Positions 27,166 to 35,102 of a DNA stretch of 41,634 nt are shown here, piece after piece. Numbering within the stretch: position 1 is the first letter of the stretch; each line of letters starts with the position of its first letter. Source of the DNA: Azospirillaceae bacterium (GTDB lineage: Bacteria > Pseudomonadota > Alphaproteobacteria > Azospirillales > Azospirillaceae); contig JANQHG010000236.1 of the NCBI GenBank assembly GCA_028277115.1, forward strand, positions 1-41,634. The letters are read 5' to 3'. Below the pieces are notes generated by a model. That model was not told where the DNA came from and did no database searches. It saw nothing but the letters and a program-made list of their open reading frames with translations. Position numbers and translations under genes: made by a program.

Positions 27166-29264
27166 GACCGGCGGGCCCGCATGCCGGCCCAGCCGAGCGC
27201 GGCCGAGGCCAACAGACCGAGCAGCCCGACGTTGCCGCCGCCGGCCCCGGCGCCACCGCCATAGCTCGGTTGGGCCGAGGCGAACGCCGGCGCCGCCTGA
27301 TCGACCCGATGCGCGACCACCGGGCCGGCCGCCCGCGCTGCCCGCGCGGCCTGTTCGTCCGCGACCCGCTCGGCGGTGGTGCGGGCAAGGCCGCGTTCGG
27401 CGAACACGTCCTCTTCGACCACCAGCATCGAGGTGTAGGGCGTGACCAGGCCGTGGGCGACCGCGAGCGCCTCGACCGCCGCGCGCCGGTCGGGGGTTTC
27501 GCCGAAGGTGTGGATTTCGGTCATCGCGGCCTCGACCCGGGCGAACGCCCACAGCCGCTCGAGCTCGGGATTGCGCGTGGCGGTCGCCGGAACGGCGAAG
27601 CGGGTGCGGTATTCGACCGGGCGGCCGGAGACCCGGCCGCGCACCGTGAGGTCCGCCATGCCGGCACCGCGGTAACGCCCGAACACCACCAGCTGCTCGC
27701 CGCGATAGATGCTGCCGATCGGGTCGGGGACCACGTCGAAGGTCTCGATGCCGTCGAGCGCGAGCGCGACGTCGTGGAACGCCTGGTGGCCGACCTTGCC
27801 GAGCGCGCCCAACAACACCCCGACGATGTCGTCAGCGGTCGACACGCCGACCGCATGGCCGTTGGTCGCCTCGGTCAGCGCGGCGAGCAGCGGCCGGTTG
27901 GCGCCGTTGCCCATGATGAAGGTGAACAGGCGGATGTCGCGTTGCCGGACCAGGTCGAGGAAGGCGCGCTGCTCGGTCTCGCCGACATTGGCGACGCCGT
28001 CGGTGACCAACAAGATCGCCGAGGTCCGGTCGGCGTCGGTGCCCTCTTGGGCAAGACGCAGCCCGTCGTAGAGGTTGGTGCCGCCGTCGGCGCCGATCTG
28101 CCCGACCAGCGCGTCGAGTTGGCGCACCACCGCCGGGGTCGCCGGGACCAGGCCGCCCGACAGGTCTTGCGCGGCGTTGTTGAACGCGATCAGGCGTACC
28201 CGGTCGCGGGCGCCAAGGCGGGCCAGCGCCTGGCGCACGCCGTCGCGCAGATGGGCGATCTTGCCGTCGCGCATCGAGCCCGAGCGGTCGAGCACGAAGG
28301 TCCAGTCGGTGCCGCGGTCGATCGGCGCCAGATCGTCGCCCGGCGTCACCACCAGCATGAAGGTGCCCTCGCCCTCGGCGTCGGGCTTGTGGGTGACCAG
28401 CTCGACCTGGCCCGGCTGACCCTCGGCAAGCCGCCAGTAGACCACGATGTCGGTGTCGAGCCGGCGCGGCGACCCGGAGATCGGGGCGGGCGAGCGCGTC
28501 GCGGCGGGCAGCGCCGCCGGCACCAGCGCGGCGTCGGCGTGATCACGCGGCCGGTCGTCGTTTGGTGTCGGCGGATCGCCCAGGGTCACGGTGAACCAGC
28601 CGTCGCCGCGGCGCCGGATCTCCGCGTCCGGGTGCGCCGGCAGGCGGACCGCCGAGACCGGGGCCGCGAGCCGCAAGGTCAGCGCGAACCGGAACCGGCC
28701 GGTGACCTGGTCGTTCATGTGCCAAAACGCATTGGCCGCTTCGTCCACATTGCCTTCGGCGAGCGGATAGACATAGCGCCCGACCCCGGTGTCGAGGCGG
28801 GCCGGCTGGATGTAGCCGAGCCGTATCCGAACCTCGTCGCCGGCGCGCACCGGCGTGACCCGGATTTCGAAGTCGCGGTGACCGTCTTGCTCGGTCAGCG
28901 CGGTGGCACGGCCGGCCGCCTTTTCCTCCTCGTAGACGGTGCGCGCTTGCTGCTTGGGCAGGACCTCGCCGGTCACCGGCCGGCCGTCGATCCAATAGGT
29001 GAACTCCGACACCGCGGCGGCCTCCGGCACCGGAAAGGCGTAGAGCGCCTCGAGATCGCGCGGGTGCGGGTTGTGGAACCGTTGCTCGACGATGGTGACG
29101 GCGTAGCCGTCTTCGACCACCACCTCGACCAGATGATCTTTGAGTTCGAGCGGCGGCACCCCGCCGCCGACCGGTGTCAACAGCCCGGCCGCGGCGACCG
29201 GCCCGGCCCAGGCGCCGAGCGCCAGCGCGCCCGCCGCGATCATCGTCATCGTTCGCATCCGCAT
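27162..29264 (-). CDS. VIT and von Willebrand factor A domain protein with GlyGly-type C-terminal anchor
   Basis: 700 residues from an ATG at 29264 (GAGGGAG upstream). Signal peptide ~1-26; VIT domain ~30-165 (VEDGYAVTIVEQRFHNPHPRDLEALYAFPVPEAAAV); vWA ~320-500 with a MIDAS metal site D326-x-S328-x-S330 (LDRSGSM) and later TDGVANVGE. The C-terminus (668-700) is a Gly-rich stretch, a hydrophobic segment and RARRS, the GlyGly-CTERM plan; no LPxTG is present. The protein should be exported, anchored, then cut or lipid-modified by the rhombosortase encoded next. It recalls the 'marine proteobacterial sortase target' family, but with a rhombosortase partner. Role at the surface unknown; adhesion or protein binding is likely. 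Confidence 0.87.
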   Translation of the reverse strand: MRMRTMTMIAAGALALGAWAGPVAAAGLLTPVGGGVPPLELKDHLVEVVVEDGYAVTIVEQRFHNPHPRDLEALYAFPVPEAAAVSEFTYWIDGRPVTGEVLPKQQARTVYEEEKAAGRATALTEQDGHRDFEIRVTPVRAGDEVRIRLGYIQPARLDTGVGRYVYPLAEGNVDEAANAFWHMNDQVTGRFRFALTLRLAAPVSAVRLPAHPDAEIRRRGDGWFTVTLGDPPTPNDDRPRDHADAALVPAALPAATRSPAPISGSPRRLDTDIVVYWRLAEGQPGQVELVTHKPDAEGEGTFMLVVTPGDDLAPIDRGTDWTFVLDRSGSMRDGKIAHLRDGVRQALARLGARDRVRLIAFNNAAQDLSGGLVPATPAVVRQLDALVGQIGADGGTNLYDGLRLAQEGTDADRTSAILLVTDGVANVGETEQRAFLDLVRQRDIRLFTFIMGNGANRPLLAALTEATNGHAVGVSTADDIVGVLLGALGKVGHQAFHDVALALDGIETFDVVPDPIGSIYRGEQLVVFGRYRGAGMADLTVRGRVSGRPVEYRTRFAVPATATRNPELERLWAFARVEAAMTEIHTFGETPDRRAAVEALAVAHGLVTPYTSMLVVEEDVFAERGLARTTAERVADEQAARAARAAGPVVAHRVDQAAPAFASAQPSYGGGAGAGGGNVGLLGLLASAALGWAGMRARRS

Positions 29265-29310
29265 GGTCGGTCTCCCTCGGTGAACGGCGGCGCGACCGAT
29301 CGCCCGCCCG

Positions 29311-29352
29311 AATGAACGATGTTCATTTGGGCGGTGAGTGAACGATGTTCAA
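29311..29352 (-). promoter_or_regulatory. Two identical palindromic operators over a candidate promoter of the VIT-rhombosortase operon
   Basis: TGAACGATGTTCA occurs at 29313-29325 (extended to a 17-base palindrome 29311-29327) and again at 29339-29351, start-to-start distance 26 bases. The second copy overlaps a minus-strand TTGAAC (29352-29347) that could be the -35; 17 bases further is a weak -10 (CAAATG) overlapping the first copy. The form is that of a TetR-type operator. No TetR gene is in the window. Confidence 0.6.
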
Positions 29353-29470
29353 TTCTTTTTTCGCGCCGGCGCTGGCGCACGTCGACACGCTGGCGTCCCT
29401 GCCCCGCCGCTGCCCGGTCGCCCGCCACTCGCACCGACCTCTTGGCTGACGGGCGCGGACATCGGTTCTG

Positions 29471-30145
29471 TCAGGTCAGCAGCGTGACGACGTCACTCAG
29501 GCGCACGACGTGCCCATAGATCATGTTCAGGACGGACAGCTCATGATCGTGCAGCGCTTGCGTGGCGGCGGCACAGCAGTCCTCGACGATGAGGACCTCG
29601 AAACTCTCGTCGGCCAGGCTCCGCACGGTCGAAGAGACACACTGGTCGGTGAAGATGCCGGCAACGATGACCGAGCGGATGCCCAGATTATGGAGGATCA
29701 ACCGCAGATTGGTGCCGGTCAGCGCAGAATCTGTGGTCTTGAGCACCGTGATCTCGTCGCCCTTCGGGGTGAGCTCCGGCACGAACTGGCTGGCGTGACC
29801 GCTCTTTGGGAGCAGCAGATTGTTGAAGCCGGGCTTCTTCTGGCTCAGCGAACGGTCGCGGCCGTCCTCAGTCTGGCACGCGATCCGGGCGAACACGACC
29901 TCGACGCCGCGCTGCCGGGCCCGGTCGATCAGGGTCACGGTGTTGGGGATGACGGTCTCGCGCATGCGCTCGAGGAATGGGTGCCAGCGCGCGGCTTCGG
30001 CTGGATTATCGGGTTTGGCGACATACGTATTTTGTATATCAATGACCAGAACCGCGGTGGCCGCCGGGTCCAGCGCGATGTCCGTGGGCTCGGGCGCGGT
30101 GGCATAATAAAAGGATCGGTAGGCCGTCTTCCAGTTCCAGGTCAT
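29471..30145 (-). CDS. Isochorismatase-family cysteine hydrolase
   Basis: 224 residues from an ATG at 30145 with GGGAGGA upstream. Catalytic residues of the family are visible: D36 (VLVIDIQNTYV), K136 (VLKTTDSALTGTNL) and C169 (GIFTDQCVSSTVRSLAD), the last in the usual cis-peptide context. Family members hydrolyse amides or vinyl ethers such as ureidoacrylate, biuret, N-carbamoyl amines or isochorismate. It is divergent from the DeoR-type regulator (105-base gap) and next to an amino-compound catabolic locus, so cleavage of an amide or carbamoyl precursor of the amine substrate is plausible but unproven. Confidence 0.85.
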   Translation of the reverse strand: MTWNWKTAYRSFYYATAPEPTDIALDPAATAVLVIDIQNTYVAKPDNPAEAARWHPFLERMRETVIPNTVTLIDRARQRGVEVVFARIACQTEDGRDRSLSQKKPGFNNLLLPKSGHASQFVPELTPKGDEITVLKTTDSALTGTNLRLILHNLGIRSVIVAGIFTDQCVSSTVRSLADESFEVLIVEDCCAAATQALHDHELSVLNMIYGHVVRLSDVVTLLT

Positions 30146-30250
30146 GCTGGGTCCTCCCGTCAATCAGTCTCGCGATGTCGCGGGCAAGAAGGTGTCGAAA
30201 GGCGTCGTCCGGCTGGCGCGGGTGCGGCCGGGGGCGTAGCGTGCGGTCTC

Positions 30251-31075
30251 ATGGCCACCGGGAAGAAAGCAACGCGCCAGCGGCGCATCGTCGAGGTTTT
30301 GGGCACGCAGCCGACCCTGCGGGTGAGCGATCTGGCCGCACAACTCGACGTGTCGACCGAAACGGTCCGGCGTGACCTCGATGAACTGACCGACGCCGGT
30401 CTGATCAGCCGGACCTATGGCGGTGCCGTGCGGCGGCTGTCGCTGGAGCCGGGGTTGAACGAGCGCCACACCCTGTGGGTGCCACAGCGCCAGTGCATCG
30501 CGCGCCTGGCGGTGCCGCTGCTGGCCGGCGCCAAGCACATCATGATCGGCTCCGGCTCCACCACGGTGCATGTGTCGAACCGCCTGGCCTTCGAGATGAA
30601 CAACCTCACCGTCGTCGCGCACTCCTTCGGCGTGGCCACGGCACTGGCGATGAACCCGACCATCACCGTGCTGATCGCGCCGGGCCATTATCATGCCCAG
30701 GAGGGGGCCCTGCACGGTGCCCAGACGCTGCGTTTCCTCGAGGGCTACCGGGCGGACTGGGCGATCCTCGGCGCCAGCGGGCTGAAGGAGGACGGCGCCA
30801 GCGACGCCCTGATCGAGGCCGCCGAGGTCTACGCCGCCATGGTCCGGCGCGCCGCGCGGGTCATGGTGGTGGCGGACAGCTCGAAATTCGACGAACCGTT
30901 TCCAGCGCATTACGCGGCCTGGGACGACATCGACGTCCTGGTGACCGAGACGCCGCCCAAGGGGGCCTTGGCCAGGGCGATCGCCGCCGGCGGCGCACGG
31001 GTCGTTGCGCACGCCAGCGGCCCCGCTGCGGGTGAGCCGCAAGCGTTTGCGGCCGGGACGACGCCGACTGCCTGA
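30251..31075 (+). CDS. DeoR/GlpR-family transcriptional regulator
   Basis: 274 residues. The N-terminal winged helix (RQRRIVEVLGTQPTLRVSDLAAQLDVSTETVRRDLDEL, then GLISRTYGGAVR) is diagnostic. The C-terminal DeoRC sensor domain has IMIGSGSTTVHVSNRL and RAARVMVVADSSKFDEP, which bind a phosphorylated metabolite in relatives. Such ligands are usually phosphosugars; here the neighbouring kinase would make a phosphorylated amino alcohol, a neat candidate effector. It converges with the aminotransferase gene (25-base gap) and probably controls this locus. The ATG at 30251 has no strong ribosome site. Confidence 0.87.
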   Translation: MATGKKATRQRRIVEVLGTQPTLRVSDLAAQLDVSTETVRRDLDELTDAGLISRTYGGAVRRLSLEPGLNERHTLWVPQRQCIARLAVPLLAGAKHIMIGSGSTTVHVSNRLAFEMNNLTVVAHSFGVATALAMNPTITVLIAPGHYHAQEGALHGAQTLRFLEGYRADWAILGASGLKEDGASDALIEAAEVYAAMVRRAARVMVVADSSKFDEPFPAHYAAWDDIDVLVTETPPKGALARAIAAGGARVVAHASGPAAGEPQAFAAGTTPTA

Positions 31076-31100
31076 ACGGCCGGCCGGGCGGCGCCGACGG

Positions 31101-32543
31101 TCAAGGCGACCGGGTCGCTCTGGGCGACCGTGGTGCTTTCGGCGACCGGGGTGCTTTGGGCGACCGAGGCGCTTTGGGCGACCGGGGTGCTTTCGGCGAC
31201 CGGGTCGCTCTGGGGGACGGGGTCGCTGCCAGGGTTTCGGCGAGCGCGTCCAAGAAGAAGTCCGCCTCGTCACGATTCAGGCACAGCGGCGGCCGGATCT
31301 TGAGGGTGTGGCCATAACGGCCGGCGGCACCGATCAGCACCCGCCGGTCACGCAGACCGTTGATCACGCTGCTGGTCAGCTCCGGATCGGGTCGGGTCGG
31401 ATCACCGTCGCGACACAGGTCGACGCCGATGAACAGCCCGGCACCCCGAACCGCGGCCACGCGCGGGTCCGTGCGCGCAAGGGCGTCCAGCCGGTCCATC
31501 AGGTGGCGACCGATCGCCTGGGCATTGGCCTGCAAACCCTCGTCCTCGATCACCTCCAACACCGCCAGACCGGCGGCGGCGGCGACCGGGTTACCGCCGA
31601 AGGTGTTGAAGTACCCGACGCCCTCGCAGAACCGGGCCAGCAACTCCGGCCGCGTCGCCACCCCGGACATCGGATAGCCGTTGGCCATCGGCTTGCCCAT
31701 GGTGACGATGTCAGGCACCACGCCGTGACGACCGAATCCCCAGAAGGCATCCCCGGTTCGGGCGAACCCGGGCTGCACCTCGTCGGCGATGAACAGGCCG
31801 CCGGCGGCTTGCATGGCGTCCACCGCCGGCGCCAGGAAGCCCGGCGGATCGGCGAACACGCCATCGCTCGAGAAGAGGGAGTCGCAGATCAGCGCGGCCG
31901 GTGCGTGGCCGCGCTGACCCAGCGTCATGATGGCTCGTTCCACGGCGGCCCGGAATCCGCCGGCGATGTCGTCGCCGTAATTCAGCGGGCCGGGGGCCGG
32001 GACCATGCAGACGTGGGACGGCGGTGTCCCGAATTTCGTGGCGGAGGGTGAGATGTCCGTCACCGCCGAGGTGTTGCCGTGGTAGGCGGTTTCGGTGACC
32101 ACGAACCCGGTGTGGCCGGTCGCCGTCATGGCGATGCGCAGGGCCAGGTCGTTGGCCTCGCTGCCGGTGCAGCCGAGCACCACGTTGGACAGGGCGTCCG
32201 GCAAGGTCGTTTTCAGGCGGTCGAGATAGTCCTCGGTCGGATGGTTGAGATAGCGGGTGTGGATGTTCAACGTCGCCACCTGCCGCGAGATCGCGGCGAC
32301 CACGCGCGGGTGGCAATGCCCGACCGAGGGGACGTTGTTGTAAAAGTCCAAAAAGCGGGTGCCGTCGGTGGCTTCGATCCAGCAGCCGCTGGCCCGGGTG
32401 ACCTCCAGGGGGCGACGGTAGAACAGGACCGAGGCGGCGCCGGCGTTGCGCTGCCGGCGGTGCAGGAGGGCGCTGTCTGCCCCCGGGTCCTGGGCCGCGT
32501 CGAAGGCGTTCATGTCCAGGATCGGGCGGGTGGTCGGGGACAT
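31101..32543 (-). CDS. Class III aminotransferase-fold PLP enzyme, probable amino-alcohol-phosphate phospho-lyase
   Basis: 480 residues from an ATG at 32543 (a TTG six codons upstream is possible). PLP lysine K284 lies in PDIVTMGKPMANGYP and D254 in FIADEVQPGF; VPSVGHCHPRVVAAI, HTRYLNHPTEDYLDRL and TGSEANDLALRIA closely follow the pattern of the AGXT2L1/AGXT2L2 group (ethanolamine-phosphate and 5-phosphohydroxylysine phospho-lyases), which release phosphate and ammonia to leave an aldehyde. The adjacent APH-fold kinase supports this over plain transamination. The catalytic domain ends near residue 440; residues 443-480 are an unusual basic hexapeptide repeat. It is followed downstream by the convergent DeoR gene. 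Confidence 0.85.
   Translation of the reverse strand: MSPTTRPILDMNAFDAAQDPGADSALLHRRQRNAGAASVLFYRRPLEVTRASGCWIEATDGTRFLDFYNNVPSVGHCHPRVVAAISRQVATLNIHTRYLNHPTEDYLDRLKTTLPDALSNVVLGCTGSEANDLALRIAMTATGHTGFVVTETAYHGNTSAVTDISPSATKFGTPPSHVCMVPAPGPLNYGDDIAGGFRAAVERAIMTLGQRGHAPAALICDSLFSSDGVFADPPGFLAPAVDAMQAAGGLFIADEVQPGFARTGDAFWGFGRHGVVPDIVTMGKPMANGYPMSGVATRPELLARFCEGVGYFNTFGGNPVAAAAGLAVLEVIEDEGLQANAQAIGRHLMDRLDALARTDPRVAAVRGAGLFIGVDLCRDGDPTRPDPELTSSVINGLRDRRVLIGAAGRYGHTLKIRPPLCLNRDEADFFLDALAETLAATPSPRATRSPKAPRSPKAPRSPKAPRSPKAPRSPRATRSP
31104..31217 (-). repeat. 18-bp tandem repeat encoding a (S-P-K/R-A-P/T-R)n tail
   Basis: Six 18-base units and a partial one encode SPRATR, four SPKAPR, SPRATR and SP at the end of the aminotransferase-fold protein (residues 443-480). 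The tail is strongly basic and unlike anything in the enzyme family. The frame runs straight through the repeat to the TGA at 31101-31103. Confidence 0.85.
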
Positions 32544-32600
32544 CGAATGATCGCTCCGCAAGGCGGGGGACCCGGCGTCTCGGGCCGGGCCAGGGGATGA

Positions 32601-33596
32601 TCAGGCCGCCGAGGTCAGGAAGCGTTCGGCCAGCATCAGCGTGCCCTGGGTGTAGGGAGCGCCCAGCTCCTGGGCGGTCGGGGTCTCGGCGTGGCTGGCG
32701 ATCCAGGCGGTCAGAAGCAGGCGCCGCAGCATCACGAAGGTCGCCAGCATGGCCTGGTCGGCCGGCGCCAGAGAGGCAACGCTGCGGTAGCCCTCGACCC
32801 AGGCGTCCTGGAGCGCCGGGATATAGGGCTCGTGCTCCAGGAAGCTGACCGCGGCGGCGAAGTCGTAGCCGAACCAGCCGAACCCGCAGTCGTCGAAATC
32901 GATCACGCCAAGACGAGCCCCCTCGACCAAAAGGTTGGCCAGGCGCAAATCGGCATGGATCAGGCCGAACCGCTCCGGCGCGGTGCCATAGGCGTCCAGG
33001 CGGCGTTCGAGCTCCCCGCACAGCCGTTCGAGGAGCGCGGCACCGTCCGCCTCCAGCCCCATGGCGTCACGCCAGTCGCCCCAGTGCGGGGTCGGGCCGA
33101 CGGTCGTCTCCCACGTCCAGATCTTGCGCACGAACCCGTCCGGCCGCGTCCAGCGGCGGGCGTGGTCGTGCAGGCGGGCACTGATCGCGCCCAGCGCCCG
33201 GAAACCGTCGGTCAGGTCCTCGGACGCCGAGGGTTCGGCGCCGGACATGAAGCTGAACGCGACCACCTCGCGGTGGGCGCCGTCGAGATCGAAGGTGGCG
33301 ATGTGGCCCCCGTCGGCGACCGTCAAGGGCTCCGGTGTCTCCACGACCTGATGGGTGCGCAGGTCGGTGATCCATGCCAGCTCCGATTCGATCTCCTGGC
33401 GCGTGTGATATCCGGGGCGATGAACCCGCAAGATCACGCGCCGGCCCTGGTCGGGATCTTCGGCGAGAAAGGTCGCGTTTTCGGAGATGTTCAAGAGCGA
33501 CACCCGGGTCCGGGGCGACAGACCCCATGCGCTGGTCAGGCTTTCTGCGCCGCGGCGCAGAGTATCGATGAATTCTTCGTTGTATAGACCGGCCAT
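32601..33596 (-). CDS. APH-fold phosphotransferase, probable small-molecule (amino alcohol) kinase
   Basis: 331 residues from an ATG at 33596 with GAGGT upstream; the frame stays open 93 bases further but lacks a start with a ribosome site. N-lobe: TFLAEDPDQGRRVILRVHRPGYHT. Catalytic loop: LIHADLRLANLL with D216 and N221; metal-binding D233-F-D235 in GVIDFDDCGFG. It resembles homoserine kinase II, hydroxylysine kinase and choline/ethanolamine kinase relatives more than antibiotic-resistance enzymes. It lies 57 bases upstream of the phospho-lyase-type gene on the same strand, a pairing known for hydroxylysine kinase with its phospho-lyase. ATP-dependent phosphorylation of ethanolamine or a similar amine is the preferred role. 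Confidence 0.8.
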   Translation of the reverse strand: MAGLYNEEFIDTLRRGAESLTSAWGLSPRTRVSLLNISENATFLAEDPDQGRRVILRVHRPGYHTRQEIESELAWITDLRTHQVVETPEPLTVADGGHIATFDLDGAHREVVAFSFMSGAEPSASEDLTDGFRALGAISARLHDHARRWTRPDGFVRKIWTWETTVGPTPHWGDWRDAMGLEADGAALLERLCGELERRLDAYGTAPERFGLIHADLRLANLLVEGARLGVIDFDDCGFGWFGYDFAAAVSFLEHEPYIPALQDAWVEGYRSVASLAPADQAMLATFVMLRRLLLTAWIASHAETPTAQELGAPYTQGTLMLAERFLTSAA

Positions 33597-33632
33597 GCCG
33601 CACCTCGCCTTGCGCACCGCAAACGGAATTCG

Positions 33633-33687
33633 GGGGAACGGTAGCGCCGGAATGTGGAACTTACAACATTTTCCTGTTGCGTTCCCC
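33633..33687. promoter_or_regulatory. Divergent control region between kinase and ABC importer genes, with nested inverted repeats
   Basis: GGGGAACG (33633-33640) and CGTTCCCC (33680-33687) form an outer inverted repeat spaced 39 bases; inside, CAACA (33664-33668) and TGTTG (33675-33679) form a 5-6-5 inverted repeat. The region is A/T-rich compared with its surroundings. It lies between divergent transcription units and is the natural place for an operator of the DeoR-type regulator encoded at 30251-31075. Confidence 0.5.
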
Positions 33688-33816
33688 ATAGTTTTGGGTG
33701 ATTCATGTCAAAAGCCTGAGCGGGGTCGCGATGCCCCACGGCCACGTCCGAGACCTTCTGCGGCGCCCGTCCCCCCCGCCTGTTGCACAATAAGGACACA
33801 AGGAGAGGCAACGCTC

Positions 33817-34956
33817 ATGACCCTGACCCTGACCCGACGCTCCTTCACACTGGGCTCCGCCGCCGTCGTTGGGCTGGCCGCGACGGCCCCCCTCAGCCGT
33901 GCCCAGGCCATGCGCACCGACCGCCTGAACATCCTGTGCTGGGAAGGCTACAACACCGATGACGTGCTGGGTCCATTCCGCGACCGTCACCCCGGCGCCA
34001 CCTTGCGCGCGGAGAGCGGCACCTCGGACCCCGACATGATCAACAAACTGCGCGCCGGCGAAGTGAATGTCTGGGATCTGATCAACGTCAACCAGCCGTG
34101 GGCGCGTGGACAGCTCTATCCGGAAGGCCTGATCAAGCCGCTCGACCAGGACCGGTTCCTGCCGTACTTCGAGCGCATGTTGCCCGAATTCACCGCGCCC
34201 TATCCGCTGGCGTTCGCCGACGACGGCAATTTGATCGGGATGCCGCAACGGTACGGCCCGTTCTCCTTCGTGGTCAATACCGACAAGATCAGCCGCGCCA
34301 CCGCCGAGGAGCAAGGCTGGAAGCTGTTCCTCGATCCGGCCATGACGTCTCGGTTCGGCATTCTGACCTACGACAACTGGAATATTATTCACATGTGCTT
34401 GACCGGGGACCTGAACCCGTTCAAGCCGATCGACGAGGCCGGCTTCGAGACTTTCCAAAAGACCGCCGAAACCATCTTCGGCGGCGCCAAGCTGCGGACC
34501 GACGACCTGGTCGCCATGAACACCGCGCTGATCAACGGCGAGATCGACGCCTACTTCACCGGCGGCACCTACACCGCCAGCCCGGCGCGCCTCGACGGCC
34601 TGACCAACATCCGCGGCATCACCCCGTCCGCCGGCCCGATCGACGGCAAGGGTGGCGTGGTCTGGATCGAGTTGACCTCGCTCGTCAACAATCCCGATCC
34701 GTCTTCACTGGCGGCCGATTTCCTCGAATTCGTCCAGGAGCCGGAGATCAGCAAGGCGGTCGGCTTCGCCGAGGGCACTTACAACCCGGTGTCCCAGATG
34801 GGCGATCCGGCGGTGTTCGACCTGTGGGACGCGGAGGAACTCGACGCCATCCAGTGGGACACCCTGGCGGACGAGATGAGCCGGTCGGTCGAGTACGACG
34901 TCGTCGCCTCTTACGACGAGCTGTCAAAAATGTACAACGCCGCCAAGCGGGGCTGA
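33817..34956 (+). CDS. Spermidine/putrescine-type ABC transporter substrate-binding protein
   Basis: 379 residues from an ATG at 33817 (AAGGAGAG upstream). A Tat signal (TLTRRSFTLGSAAVVGLAATAPLSRA) is followed by LNILCWEGYNTDDVLGPFRDRHPG, the typical start of PotD/PotF-like type II binding proteins, and DNLIGMPQRYGPFSFVVN. Members bind polyamines, choline-like amines or other small cations. It is the first gene of a plus-strand importer operon and carries the substrate choice of the whole locus; an amino alcohol or polyamine is expected. Use of the Tat system suggests folding before export. Confidence 0.9.
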   Translation: MTLTLTRRSFTLGSAAVVGLAATAPLSRAQAMRTDRLNILCWEGYNTDDVLGPFRDRHPGATLRAESGTSDPDMINKLRAGEVNVWDLINVNQPWARGQLYPEGLIKPLDQDRFLPYFERMLPEFTAPYPLAFADDGNLIGMPQRYGPFSFVVNTDKISRATAEEQGWKLFLDPAMTSRFGILTYDNWNIIHMCLTGDLNPFKPIDEAGFETFQKTAETIFGGAKLRTDDLVAMNTALINGEIDAYFTGGTYTASPARLDGLTNIRGITPSAGPIDGKGGVVWIELTSLVNNPDPSSLAADFLEFVQEPEISKAVGFAEGTYNPVSQMGDPAVFDLWDAEELDAIQWDTLADEMSRSVEYDVVASYDELSKMYNAAKRG

Positions 34957-35102
34957 TCCCCATGCCCTTGGCGCGATGCTTGCGTCCGGCACCCCGGTTT
35001 GATGTGCCGGCGGTGCCGGGCGAGGTATCACCCGTGCATAATCCGTGCTCAAGCCCCTCCGCGCGACCCGTCCACCCTCTGCCGTTTCGGGATCATGCCT
35101 GG

